A stretch of 64,000 nt of DNA from an uncultured Bacteroidia bacterium (GTDB lineage: Bacteria > Bacteroidota > Bacteroidia > Bacteroidales > ML635J-15). The position numbers and the translations under genes are program-made. Within the stretch, counting starts at the first letter, position 1. Every line of letters starts with the position of its first letter. Of the stretch, positions 36,846 to 45,443 are shown one piece after another. The notes beneath the pieces were generated by a model. The model was given only the letters and a program-made list of their open reading frames with translations, searched no databases and had not been told where the DNA came from. The stretch covers positions 25,125-89,124 of the forward strand of contig CACYQN010000017.1 of NCBI GenBank assembly GCA_902776565.1, in the 5' to 3' direction.

Positions 36846-38435
36846 TTAATAGTTGTTTCTTAATGCTGTCCGGAATCCAATGCTGAAGTAGTAGTCGAGA
36901 GGTTTGTCCGCGAGGCTGTACATCGATATTCCTGCAAACCACTGCATTCTGTTCACGGGGTTCATCTCGTAGATGAACTGGAAGTCGAACTGGTCGCGAG
37001 GAATTGGATATATATGTGGTAGGTAAAATCCGCTGTTGGGACTAATAGGTCGTGGTATAAAAATATATTTTGCCATCAGCTTGAATTGCTTTATCTGGTA
37101 CGAAAGCGCTGCGGTAAAATTGCAGCCAAGTATTTGTTTTCCAATCGGAATGGTCAATGGCTGTCCGTAGTTTGTGTTTATGTAGTAAATGTTATTGTAG
37201 TCGTAAAGTTTTTCCATGTCAATATCATCGGCATCATGGTACAGCATTGCATTGATTGGCTGTGTCGTAAAGTTGCATTCTGCTTGCAGGAAAAGCCCTT
37301 TAGCACCGAACAGATTGTGGTTTTTATAGCCAATTTGTGCTTCTATCCCGACTTGCCCGCATGAAAAATATGTAGTGTCGGTGCCGTTGTCATGATATCC
37401 AAGATACCTATTGTTGAAACCGGCAAATTGCATGTAGAAAATACCTGCTTTAGGATTCTCGTACATTATGTTGGCTCCTAATTTTGCATTGGCATTGTCA
37501 ACGAAGATAGGATAAAATATTCTCGCTACAGGAATTCCACGAGCAAGTCCGCCCCAGAAGTTGGTTTTGCGATGGTCGATTACGCTTTGCTCGAAGAATG
37601 TGAACTGCCATCCGTTTTGCGGATTGTAGATAAACATGTTGTATGTCGCTATTCTGCTGACTTTCTGGGCTGTTTCAACATTTGTGTCGTAACCTGCATA
37701 TTGCATTAGGCGCGTAACGAGGTTCACGTATTCCCATTTTCCGAACTTTACGCTTGTCTTCACATACGGCATTGGTGCTGCGTAGTCGGAAAGTATCATC
37801 GAGTGAAGGCCGTCGCCGATGAATAGGCGGTCGTAGCCGAGTGTGAAGTTGAGGCATTTGATGGGGCGGAACGAAATGTTTCCGTAGGCGTTGGCATAGT
37901 CGAATTCGGAGAAGCCGTTGAGTTTCTTCACGCGTGCGTAGCCGGGAATGTTGCCTTTAACGGCATAAATATCTTCCATATATGCTGGCAAAACGGCTTG
38001 GTTTTCGTAGAAACTGGTGTTCAAATATACATATTCGCTCAGTTTTGCGTGGACGATTGCACCGCGCGTGTTTGTGTAGCCGTTGATTCCGACAGGATTG
38101 CTAGGGTCGGAGAGGTCTTGAAGTCGATTGTAGCGGAAGTCGAAAATTGGGTCGATATAGACCTTGTACTTTTCGTTGCCTATAATAAATAGGTGTTCGT
38201 GGAACAACTTGCGGACGAACCAGTTTTTCTCAACCTTGTCGTTCTTTGGAAAAATCAGGCTGTCGTAAACTTCGTTTTCGACGCCGGTCGTAGGCCTTAT
38301 GGCGGTATTAACACCTTTGAAATATATGTCGGCATCGCGCATATTCTGCAGATGACCTATGGTGAAGTCGTCCTGTGCAAAGGCGGTAGAAACAAGTGCA
38401 ATGGCGATAAGGTATAGCAGTGCGTATTTTCGCAT
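36846..38435 (-). CDS. Wzi/RemB-like outer-membrane beta-barrel protein (paralogue)
   Basis: A 529-residue protein with a signal peptide (MRKYALLYLIAIALVSTAFAQ), then strands ending with aromatic residues and a C-terminal strand (DYYFSIGFRTALRNNY) typical of outer-membrane barrels. GYDRLFIGDGLHSMILSDYA with PYVKTS following marks it as a relative of the next gene. A TACTTTTG -7 box (minus strand, 38453-38460) lies 17 bases before the ATG. This gene leads the two-gene unit. Confidence 0.72.
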   Translation of the reverse strand: MRKYALLYLIAIALVSTAFAQDDFTIGHLQNMRDADIYFKGVNTAIRPTTGVENEVYDSLIFPKNDKVEKNWFVRKLFHEHLFIIGNEKYKVYIDPIFDFRYNRLQDLSDPSNPVGINGYTNTRGAIVHAKLSEYVYLNTSFYENQAVLPAYMEDIYAVKGNIPGYARVKKLNGFSEFDYANAYGNISFRPIKCLNFTLGYDRLFIGDGLHSMILSDYAAPMPYVKTSVKFGKWEYVNLVTRLMQYAGYDTNVETAQKVSRIATYNMFIYNPQNGWQFTFFEQSVIDHRKTNFWGGLARGIPVARIFYPIFVDNANAKLGANIMYENPKAGIFYMQFAGFNNRYLGYHDNGTDTTYFSCGQVGIEAQIGYKNHNLFGAKGLFLQAECNFTTQPINAMLYHDADDIDMEKLYDYNNIYYINTNYGQPLTIPIGKQILGCNFTAALSYQIKQFKLMAKYIFIPRPISPNSGFYLPHIYPIPRDQFDFQFIYEMNPVNRMQWFAGISMYSLADKPLDYYFSIGFRTALRNNY

Positions 38436-38471
38436 GGTAATTAATTTTGCGCCAAAAGTACTAATTTTTTG

Positions 38472-38502
38472 TTTGTCATTATCTTACTATTGCATAATTT
38501 TG
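38472..38502 (+). promoter_or_regulatory. Perfect Bacteroidetes promoter, near-leaderless
   Basis: TTTG (38472-38475), exactly 19 bases, then TAATTTTG (38495-38502). The next ATG is only 6 bases beyond the box, so the transcript should begin at or just before the start codon. Confidence 0.85.
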
Positions 38503-38508
38503 CAAAAT

Positions 38509-38805
38509 ATGGAAAGTTTGGTTGAATGGTTGAGTTCGCATGCACTGCCTTGTTTTCACAAGCAGTTGTTCGGGTTTAGCTGTCCGATGTGCGGATTTCA
38601 GCGAGGGATAATCCTTTTGCTGCAGGGTGATGTGTTGGGATGCATAGTACAATTTCCTCCTATTGTCGCGTGGGTTTTGACATTGCTTGCGTGCATATTA
38701 TTGTTTGCAACAAAAAAGATGACGAAACGGATAGGTTGGATAATTGTTTGGTGCAATCTTGCCGTTTTCCTGTTCAACTGGATATATCAGAATGTTGCTT
38801 TTTGA
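38509..38805 (+). CDS. DUF2752 membrane protein
   Basis: A 98-residue protein with the DUF2752 signature FSCPMCGFQRG (near residue 22) followed by LLLQGDVLGC and two hydrophobic helices. The CPxCG motif is kept; it may bind metal or form a disulfide, but the function is unknown. The ATG at 38509 is fixed by the perfect promoter directly upstream; longer in-frame readings would start before the promoter. The gene stands alone between divergent and downstream units. Confidence 0.88.
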   Translation: MESLVEWLSSHALPCFHKQLFGFSCPMCGFQRGIILLLQGDVLGCIVQFPPIVAWVLTLLACILLFATKKMTKRIGWIIVWCNLAVFLFNWIYQNVAF

Positions 38806-38929
38806 TGATTATGTTGGTGCAATAAGTTGTAAATTAGAAGAATAATATTGCTAAAAAATATTCAGATATTTTATATAATGAGGCACGATTTGATTATCTT
38901 TGCAGAACAAAAATTAAAAATTTAATAAT

Positions 38930-39241
38930 ATGACTGATCAGATTCAAAAACAGAATGCACCATATGCAGTAGCTGCATTGGTATTGGGTATTTGCTCCAT
39001 AGTATTTGGATGCATGTTCGTAGGTTTAGTATGTGGTATAGTAGGTCTTGTTCTTGCAAAGAAAGGAACAGATGCATATAATGAGGCTCCAGATCAATTT
39101 ACAGGTGACGGTATGCTGAAGGCAGGTAAGATAACATCTATAATTGGTATTATTCTCAGCGCTTTGTATATCGTTTACTGGGTTATCTGGGTTGCAATAC
39201 TTGGAACAGCTTACGCAAGCCTTTGGTCATCAATGATGTAA
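38930..39241 (+). CDS. DUF4190-type small membrane protein
   Basis: A 103-residue protein with a short polar N-terminus, a first hydrophobic hairpin with small residues (AVAALVLGICSIVFGCMFVGL), a polar loop ending DGMLKAGKITSIIGI, and a last membrane segment. This is the DUF4190 layout. The function is unknown. A TATCTTTG -7 box at 38895-38902 lies 27 bases upstream, and a strong bidirectional terminator follows. Confidence 0.82.
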   Translation: MTDQIQKQNAPYAVAALVLGICSIVFGCMFVGLVCGIVGLVLAKKGTDAYNEAPDQFTGDGMLKAGKITSIIGIILSALYIVYWVIWVAILGTAYASLWSSMM

Positions 39242-39261
39242 TTGAAACCAATAGACATTCG

Positions 39262-39299
39262 TAAAAAAAAATCCGACCATCGCGGTCGGATTTTTTTTG
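39262..39299. terminator. Bidirectional terminator
   Basis: The stem ATCCGACC/GGTCGGAT (39271-39278 with 39284-39291) is flanked by nine A on the left and eight T on the right. It can therefore end both the DUF4190 and apbE transcripts, which converge here. Confidence 0.92.
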
Positions 39300-39322
39300 T
39301 GAATCTTTTAATCTTAAAACTT

Positions 39323-40318
39323 TCATTCGTAAATCGAAAATCCTTTTGATTCCATCGTCTTTGTTTCTCCGTTCTCGTGTATTATGAAATAGGCTTCCAT
39401 ACCGTCGATGCTTTCAACGATTTCCATTGCTTTTTCTGCTCCCATGACCATAAATGCAGTTGCGTAGGCATCGGCGCGTATGCAGTCGGGATAGACTACT
39501 GTTGCGCTAATCATTTCATTTTCGGCAGGATAGCCAGTTGTCGGATTTATGGAATGTCCGAACTTTTTCCCACCTTCCTCGATAAATTTACGGTAGTTGC
39601 CCGAAGTATTAACTGCCATATCCGACATGTGAATTACAATCTGGTTTTCGCGATAGTCGTAACCTGAGCCTTCGATTGGCTTGTCAACTCCGATATTCCA
39701 TTTTTCACCTTTGGCATTTATGCCCGAACAGTAAATTTCACCACCGATTTCAACCAAAAAATTGGTGATGCCCTTGCTCTTCAGAAAATCGGAAACATAA
39801 TCTACCGACATTCCCTGTGCTATGGCGTTTGTGATTATCTGTATGTCGGGGTCGTGCTTTACGATTTTTCCATTGGCAATTTCCAGCTTGTCCATTCCGA
39901 TATGCTGAAGCAGCGAATCGATTTCGATGCTGTCGGGGATGTGCGTTTCGTGGCGTTTCCAGCCGAAGCCCCATGCGTTAACAATTGGAGCGACAGTTAC
40001 ATCGAAATATCCATCTGTATTTGCCCAAACTTCCTTTGATACGCGGAAAAACTCCTCGGCAAGGGCATCGAGCGAATCGGTTTCGTTGCGGTTGATGCGT
40101 GAAATGAGCGAGGTGCTGTCGTAGTTTGATAGCGAACGGCAGAATGCCTGCAGCAGACTGTCGATTTCGGCATTGTAGTTGGTATCACTGCAATAGGTGA
40201 TATTGAACATTGTACCCTGTGTAGGTCCGCTGTACTTTATGTATTCGGCTTTGCGGCTGCACGAGGCTGCCACTATTGCAAATATTGTTAATCCTAAGAA
40301 TATTTTTACTTTTAACAT
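39323..40318 (-). CDS. apbE: FAD:protein FMN transferase ApbE (lipoprotein)
   Basis: The ATG at 40318 gives a 331-residue lipoprotein with a signal ending in a lipobox (IVAASC). The ApbE family motifs are present: GPTQGTMFNITY near the start, VAPIVNAWGFG, a LVEIGGEIYCSG glycine motif for flavin binding, and the C-terminal RADAYATAFMVMG that carries metal ligands. It transfers FMN from FAD to a Thr or Ser of target proteins such as Rnf/Nqr subunits, on the periplasmic side. A longer reading from 40408 adds a non-conserved 30-residue leader and is rejected. No Rnf genes are in view. Confidence 0.93.
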   Translation of the reverse strand: MLKVKIFLGLTIFAIVAASCSRKAEYIKYSGPTQGTMFNITYCSDTNYNAEIDSLLQAFCRSLSNYDSTSLISRINRNETDSLDALAEEFFRVSKEVWANTDGYFDVTVAPIVNAWGFGWKRHETHIPDSIEIDSLLQHIGMDKLEIANGKIVKHDPDIQIITNAIAQGMSVDYVSDFLKSKGITNFLVEIGGEIYCSGINAKGEKWNIGVDKPIEGSGYDYRENQIVIHMSDMAVNTSGNYRKFIEEGGKKFGHSINPTTGYPAENEMISATVVYPDCIRADAYATAFMVMGAEKAMEIVESIDGMEAYFIIHENGETKTMESKGFSIYE

Positions 40319-40539
40319 GTTAGTATTTAATTTGTTATGAATTGTTTTGCAATTATTTCTATTGGTTGCAAAGGAACAAAAAAAAATGTTATCAATGCTC
40401 TTTCCCATATACTTTTTGGTTTTTATGCAACGTGTCGAGTTTTAAATAATTAATAGTTCATAAAAAAATACTACAAAAGCACCTTTTATATGATTTTTAT
40501 TTTTAAATTTGCATTTGTTAATGCATTAAATTTTAAATT

Positions 40540-42600
40540 ATGAGAAGACTTTACTTTTTGAGCGTATTGTGTCTGCTGATATGCGGCACATCGCTGGCAC
40601 AAGTTGCCCAACAGAATTTTATCCACAAGAAGGTTGCTGGCTACAACTCGTACAAGACCATTATGAATGTCGCTCCGCTCCAGAGGGATGGCAATGTCAT
40701 TTGGTCGTGCGACTTTGAAGAAGGTTGCCCGGAGTACATCATTGCAAAGGAAGATGGAACCGACACTGACTGGCAGGTTATCACCGAAGCCGACTATCCA
40801 GACGAAATGTATGTTCCGAGCACAGGAAGATGCTATTTCCTCCCGATGAACTACACAGGACATCCAGGCAACACCGACCCTCATCAGCAGTTGAGCGAAA
40901 CTCCGGCTCACTGGGCATTCCTCGACGCTGGCTCTGACCTTTATCCTGCTGCACCGACAATTGATGCAAGCTTGACATTCACAGGCATCAACCTATCCTC
41001 AACATCGATGCCTAAATTGCAGTTCATTCAGTCGTGGAGAGCTCTTAACACAGCTAGCGAAGACATTTATGTTTCCGTATCAACCGACAATGGCGCAACT
41101 TGGACAGACCACCTTGTAAACGACGAAACCGTAGAGGCAAAAACCTACATCAATGGTATCAAGGAAGTTCTTATTCCAGAAGCAAGTGGTGCTGCAGAAG
41201 TTTCGATTCGGTTCAGATATGTCTGCACAAACGAAACTTGGCACTATGGATGGCAGATTGATGACATCAAGATTATCGAAACCCCAATGAACGATCTTAA
41301 GGTTGTAAACGGTAGAATGAGCATGTTCGGATACATCGACTACAGAAATGTTCCTGCTGAATACTGGACATCAATGACCGACCCTGCAGAAAGAAGAGAT
41401 TATGCTTACCAGATTTACGACCCATACGGACAGACTCCACGTCAGAACTGGGTTTCAAACTCAAGCTACGGTGCATTCAACATTGAAGTTTTGAACAATG
41501 GTGTAAATGCTGTAGTTCCTAAGGTTACAGTTACCGTAACTTCACCTTCAGGAGATGAAATATACAACCAGACCGTAACAGGACGTAGCATTGCAACTGG
41601 TGTTGGAGATACTCTCGACATTGCAACAATTGACGAGGAAAATCCAGCAAACTCGACAATTTTCTATTTCAATGTTGCAGATGCTAACGATATCGAACTC
41701 GGACGCTACACCATTACCTACACTGTTTTCGCTGATGGCATTGAAGATGACAACAATACAAACAATACCATTGTTCAGTACTTCGACATTACCGACAACA
41801 ACTACTCGAAGTCATATTTTGAACCGACATTCTCTGCTTGTATCAACTGCAACGTAAGCAGTGCTTCTGGCGAAGATGAATATGGTACAGAATTCTTATA
41901 CCTCTATTCTCCAGACGATATTATGTCAATCGATGTTTACATCAACAGACTTACCAGACCTGGTACAGCTATTAAGGCTGCTCTCTATGCTAGGGAAACC
42001 AACGAAAGCAACGAACAAGTTGTAAGGTTGAAGAGAGAGTCGGAATATTATGAAATTACCAGTGAAGACATTGAAACTTGGGTTAATCTTACTTTCGAAA
42101 ACCAGTATCCATTCCAGTTTGAGTCGGGAGAAACTTTTAGACAATTGTATGCAATGGTATGTGGTTCTTGGGACAACCAAGGCGATGATATCTATCTGGG
42201 AGCAAGCGATGTCTTGACAACTAGAAGCCACAACTCGTACGTACGCCACGGTTCAGACCTTGACGAAAACGGAGAACCTACATGGTACTACGGCGGACAG
42301 GACATAGCAATCACATTGCATGCAGGCGAAGGCGTTAATCCTGGTCTTGTAAATGCAGAACAGAATGTTGCTGAAGGCATTGAAATGTACCCGAATCCTT
42401 CAAACGGTATCGTTAACTTCACCAATGTTGAAAACGCTACTATCGAAGTTTACAACATGATGGGTCAGGTTGTTGCTAGCGTAAACAACGCTAATGCAAA
42501 TGCTTCAATCGACCTTTCAAATGTTGCTAACGGCAACTATGTTGTAAGAATCGTTAAGGACGGTGCTATTGCAACTTCAAAGTTGAACATCGTAAAGTAA
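40540..42600 (+). CDS. Type IX secretion cargo protein with choice-of-anchor-type domain
   Basis: A 686-residue exported protein: signal peptide (RRLYFLSVLCLLICGTSLAQ), then a jelly-roll domain (about 50-250) with VIWSCDFEEGCPE and RFRYVCTNETWHYGWQIDDI, typical of the MAM-like 'choice-of-anchor J' fold. Two further beta domains follow. A C-terminal type A sorting domain (MYPNPSNGIVNFTNV, then SNVANGNYVVRIV) directs it through the outer membrane. It probably binds polysaccharide or matrix; no catalytic motif is visible. A TAAATTTG -7 box lies at 40504-40511. Confidence 0.88.
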   Translation: MRRLYFLSVLCLLICGTSLAQVAQQNFIHKKVAGYNSYKTIMNVAPLQRDGNVIWSCDFEEGCPEYIIAKEDGTDTDWQVITEADYPDEMYVPSTGRCYFLPMNYTGHPGNTDPHQQLSETPAHWAFLDAGSDLYPAAPTIDASLTFTGINLSSTSMPKLQFIQSWRALNTASEDIYVSVSTDNGATWTDHLVNDETVEAKTYINGIKEVLIPEASGAAEVSIRFRYVCTNETWHYGWQIDDIKIIETPMNDLKVVNGRMSMFGYIDYRNVPAEYWTSMTDPAERRDYAYQIYDPYGQTPRQNWVSNSSYGAFNIEVLNNGVNAVVPKVTVTVTSPSGDEIYNQTVTGRSIATGVGDTLDIATIDEENPANSTIFYFNVADANDIELGRYTITYTVFADGIEDDNNTNNTIVQYFDITDNNYSKSYFEPTFSACINCNVSSASGEDEYGTEFLYLYSPDDIMSIDVYINRLTRPGTAIKAALYARETNESNEQVVRLKRESEYYEITSEDIETWVNLTFENQYPFQFESGETFRQLYAMVCGSWDNQGDDIYLGASDVLTTRSHNSYVRHGSDLDENGEPTWYYGGQDIAITLHAGEGVNPGLVNAEQNVAEGIEMYPNPSNGIVNFTNVENATIEVYNMMGQVVASVNNANANASIDLSNVANGNYVVRIVKDGAIATSKLNIVK

Positions 42601-42619
42601 TCTTATTACGATAACAAAA

Positions 42620-42648
42620 ATTAAGGGCGGATTTTTCCGCCCTTTTTT
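42620..42648 (+). terminator. Terminator of the type IX cargo gene
   Basis: AAGGGCGGA (42623-42631) pairs with TCCGCCCTT around a 3-base loop, followed by T. Confidence 0.9.
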
Positions 42649-42663
42649 ATTTCTTGCTACTGG

Positions 42664-43185
42664 TTAACAGCAATTTGTCAATGGATTTGCGCAAATATTC
42701 TCAAGCTGAATCCATCCGCGATGCTTCTTGTCGTATGTCTCCACATAAACCCATCCTTTCTTAAAATCGAGAGGACGCAAGCCTATTTCTTCTGTAAATG
42801 CAAAATTTTCTACCGATTTTTCCGATGGCTGGGAGAACAAAACATATCTCTGTCCTCCATAATTCCTTGTCGAGAATCCAAGAACTGAATAATGAATCCA
42901 TGCAGTCTTGCACTTGCTACTGAAATCGAAAGTCGTATCGGTGCTGCATATTCCAAACACTGAATTATCATCTATTGCCCACCAACCATTCTGCGGATTC
43001 TTTATATCGAGCATATATATGCAGGTATCGGGAAGACTGCCAACAATTTTCCCGTTAGGAGCCGAACGGATATTGGTCGGAGTGCCTGTTGTATCGTCAA
43101 TATAAACTTCCAAACTTTTCTGTGCGCTTACACAAAAAGCAGAAAACATCGCCACAAAAACTATAACTAATCTTTTGATATTCAT
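42664..43185 (-). CDS. Exported SH3-like domain protein
   Basis: A 173-residue protein with a signal peptide (IKRLVIVFVAMFSAFCVSAQ) and a bacterial SH3-type segment (PTNIRSAPNGKIVGSLPDT) followed by a second small beta unit (GWVYVETYDKKHRGWIQL). Such domains bind cell-wall peptides or proteins. It starts 10 bases after the MFS stop, so it is probably the last gene of the flavodoxin-MFS-SH3 unit. The function is unknown. Confidence 0.72.
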   Translation of the reverse strand: MNIKRLVIVFVAMFSAFCVSAQKSLEVYIDDTTGTPTNIRSAPNGKIVGSLPDTCIYMLDIKNPQNGWWAIDDNSVFGICSTDTTFDFSSKCKTAWIHYSVLGFSTRNYGGQRYVLFSQPSEKSVENFAFTEEIGLRPLDFKKGWVYVETYDKKHRGWIQLENICANPLTNCC

Positions 43186-43195
43186 ATTATTAAAT

Positions 43196-44392
43196 TTATC
43201 TTAATCTGTTTTTCAAATAATTATTCCGGACATAAGCGAAATAAAATATCACACCAACTGCATTCAAAATCCATGCCGCCCAGAATGCGCTATGGTAACC
43301 GAAATGCTCGACAAAAACGCCACCGACAAGAATGCCAAGTCCCACACCTATGTCCCAGCTAATCAGGATACTTGAATTTGCAGTACCGCGTTGGGTGTGC
43401 GGTGCCAAATTGATAAACATTGTCTGGAATGCAGGCCACATGTGTCCGTTGCCAAGACCAATTATAAGTGCCGATGCATAAAATCCGACAGGATTGTGCA
43501 AGGCGGCAAACACAAGGTAGCCAACAACCGACACGCATATTCCCAGCGAGGCGTTACGCACAATCTTGCCTTCGCGCAATGTTCTGTTGCCAATAAGTCG
43601 CGACATTATAAGTCCAGCCGACAATAATATGAAATAAACGCCCGAGCCACCAGTTATTCCAAGTTCTTCCTTGCCGTATATTGCTATGTATGTGGCAATT
43701 ACACCATACGAGAAAGCGTAGCACACCATTGCAAGTGCTTCGCTCCAACCTTTCACAAGAAAGAACCTGTCGAACGAAAGTTTTGGCTTGTCCTGAACAA
43801 TGTCGCGCGGTTTGAGTTTCAGCGTGGAATTTATAGCAAAACCAATGCCTGCAAACAAAAGCGAAAGCAGAAATATCAAATCGTAGCTACCCGTAACCTC
43901 GTGAATCCAGATGGCAACACTCGGTCCAATTGCCGACGCTATATTGTTGCTTAGTCCGTAATAGCCAATGCCTTCGGCTCTGCGCGAGGGGTGCAGCACA
44001 TCGATTGCAACAGTGCTGTTCGATACTGTTGTAGCCCCGAATGGAGCCCCATGCAATGTCCTGACGATGGCAAAAATCAGCAAAGTCCCTGCAGCCAGAT
44101 AGCCTGCAAAAAATATGAAGAATAGGAAATAGCATATCAGCAGAACCTTCTTGCGAGGGAAACTATCGACAAGGAATCCGCTGAACGGACGAATCAACAA
44201 GGCCGTAAGCGTATATCCTGACAGAACTATACCTATTATATCCTTGTTGGTATCGAAAGTATCGCTCATATAGAGCGGCAGCATCGGAGCCAAGAGCATG
44301 AACGAAAAGAAAATCATAAAGTTAGCAATCCACACCTTGGTGTAGTTGCTATTCCATAGCTTCTCCTTTACTTCGGTCTGCTCCGATGTCAT
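43196..44392 (-). CDS. MFS transporter
   Basis: A 398-residue carrier with twelve predicted helices and standard MFS motifs: RPFSGFLVDSFPRKKVLL (motif A) after helix 2, RTLHGAPFGATT (helix 4) and a matching second half with SRLIGNRTL. It resembles the drug-efflux (DHA) type, but the substrate is not readable. It begins 6 bases after the exported flavodoxin gene. Confidence 0.9.
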   Translation of the reverse strand: MTSEQTEVKEKLWNSNYTKVWIANFMIFFSFMLLAPMLPLYMSDTFDTNKDIIGIVLSGYTLTALLIRPFSGFLVDSFPRKKVLLICYFLFFIFFAGYLAAGTLLIFAIVRTLHGAPFGATTVSNSTVAIDVLHPSRRAEGIGYYGLSNNIASAIGPSVAIWIHEVTGSYDLIFLLSLLFAGIGFAINSTLKLKPRDIVQDKPKLSFDRFFLVKGWSEALAMVCYAFSYGVIATYIAIYGKEELGITGGSGVYFILLSAGLIMSRLIGNRTLREGKIVRNASLGICVSVVGYLVFAALHNPVGFYASALIIGLGNGHMWPAFQTMFINLAPHTQRGTANSSILISWDIGVGLGILVGGVFVEHFGYHSAFWAAWILNAVGVIFYFAYVRNNYLKNRLR

Positions 44393-44398
44393 CGCGAA

Positions 44399-44944
44399 CT
44401 ATTTTTTTAAATCGATTTCCTTGAGCCACTTGGCAATATCATCGTCGGACGAAGCAACGCTCGACCCACTGAAAACGCCAGATTTCAGGAACTTGGCATT
44501 TTCTGACAACTTGCGCATATCGGATTCACAACGCGAAAGACCGCCACCACCGTGGGTAACAAACAAAGCAACTTTCTTTCCTTCAAAATTGTTTTCAGAC
44601 AAAAAAGTTGCCACAGGTGGGGCTATCGTACTGCACCAGTTTGGCGTACCGATGAGAATCACATCGTAATCATTCATATTTTCCACTTTGGTCTTTATTG
44701 CAGGCTTGAATCCTTCCTTGGTCTCCTTGCGAGCCTGCGTCACGCACTCCGAATAGTCGGTTGGATATGCAGTTTCAGGAACAATCTCCACCAAATCTGC
44801 ACCGAGCTGAGCCTTTATCTTTTCTGCAACAACGCGGGTATTTCCGCCCCACGAATAATAAACAACCAGAATCTTAGTGTTCTGCGAATTTGCAACCATT
44901 GCTGTCATAATGAATAAAACTAACGTAAATAATATATGTTTCAT
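44399..44944 (-). CDS. Exported flavodoxin
   Basis: A 181-residue flavodoxin of the larger Flavodoxin_4 type. KILVVYYSWGGNTRVVAEKI forms the FMN phosphate loop, DVILIGTPNWCSTIAPPV the 50s loop, and LFVTHGGGGLSR the 90s loop. Unlike cytoplasmic flavodoxins it has a clear signal peptide (MKHILFTLVLFIMTAMVANSQ), so it should act in the periplasm. Partner electron carriers are not evident. An exported flavin transferase (apbE) lies 4 kb away, but flavodoxin binds FMN non-covalently. It leads the unit with the MFS and SH3 genes. Confidence 0.88.
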   Translation of the reverse strand: MKHILFTLVLFIMTAMVANSQNTKILVVYYSWGGNTRVVAEKIKAQLGADLVEIVPETAYPTDYSECVTQARKETKEGFKPAIKTKVENMNDYDVILIGTPNWCSTIAPPVATFLSENNFEGKKVALFVTHGGGGLSRCESDMRKLSENAKFLKSGVFSGSSVASSDDDIAKWLKEIDLKK

Positions 44945-44967
44945 TGAAAAACTTTTTACAAACTTTG

Positions 44968-45441
44968 CTATTCTATTTCCCCAGCCGCCAATTTCTTCAC
45001 TTTCACCTTGTCCTCGTTGATGAGACGGATGAGGATGCCAACGGCTTTTTCTGTGTCGTTGAGGAGATTGCCGATGTATATTTCGGTAATTTCATCTTTT
45101 TCAACGAGATGTTGGTCAGATGCGCCACTTTTTAAAGCAACGCTGCAAGTTGGAGTCAATGTGTGAACTATTGATGTGCGCAGTTGGTAATAGAGGAAAC
45201 TTTTGCGGTTTGCTTTCGAGTATTTTATTGGGAACAGCTTGTAAATCGCTGTGTTGAAGCGGTTTGCCGACTGTTCGCGCGAACGCATTGGCTTTGCGTC
45301 GAAATAACTGCCCATAATTTCAATAAGTTGCGACATTACAAGTGTTGCGACTGCGGTATGTCCTTCAGCGACAAGACTTTTTGCTTGGTTTAGTATTTCG
45401 TTCAGAAAATCAATATGTTCTTCCTTGGTGGTTATCTGCAT
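44968..45441 (-). CDS. Hypothetical helical protein
   Basis: A 157-residue soluble, largely helical protein (MQITTKEEHIDFLNEILNQA; KAVGILIRLINEDKVKV near the end). RNRKSFLYYQLRTSIVHTL-like conserved basic and aromatic residues around 80-95 recall HEPN-like helical bundles, but I cannot confirm a family. It starts 2 bases after the stop of the helix-hairpin-helix barrel gene, so it is cotranscribed with purE and the two barrel genes. Confidence 0.5.
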   Translation of the reverse strand: MQITTKEEHIDFLNEILNQAKSLVAEGHTAVATLVMSQLIEIMGSYFDAKPMRSREQSANRFNTAIYKLFPIKYSKANRKSFLYYQLRTSIVHTLTPTCSVALKSGASDQHLVEKDEITEIYIGNLLNDTEKAVGILIRLINEDKVKVKKLAAGEIE

Positions 45442-45443
45442 GG

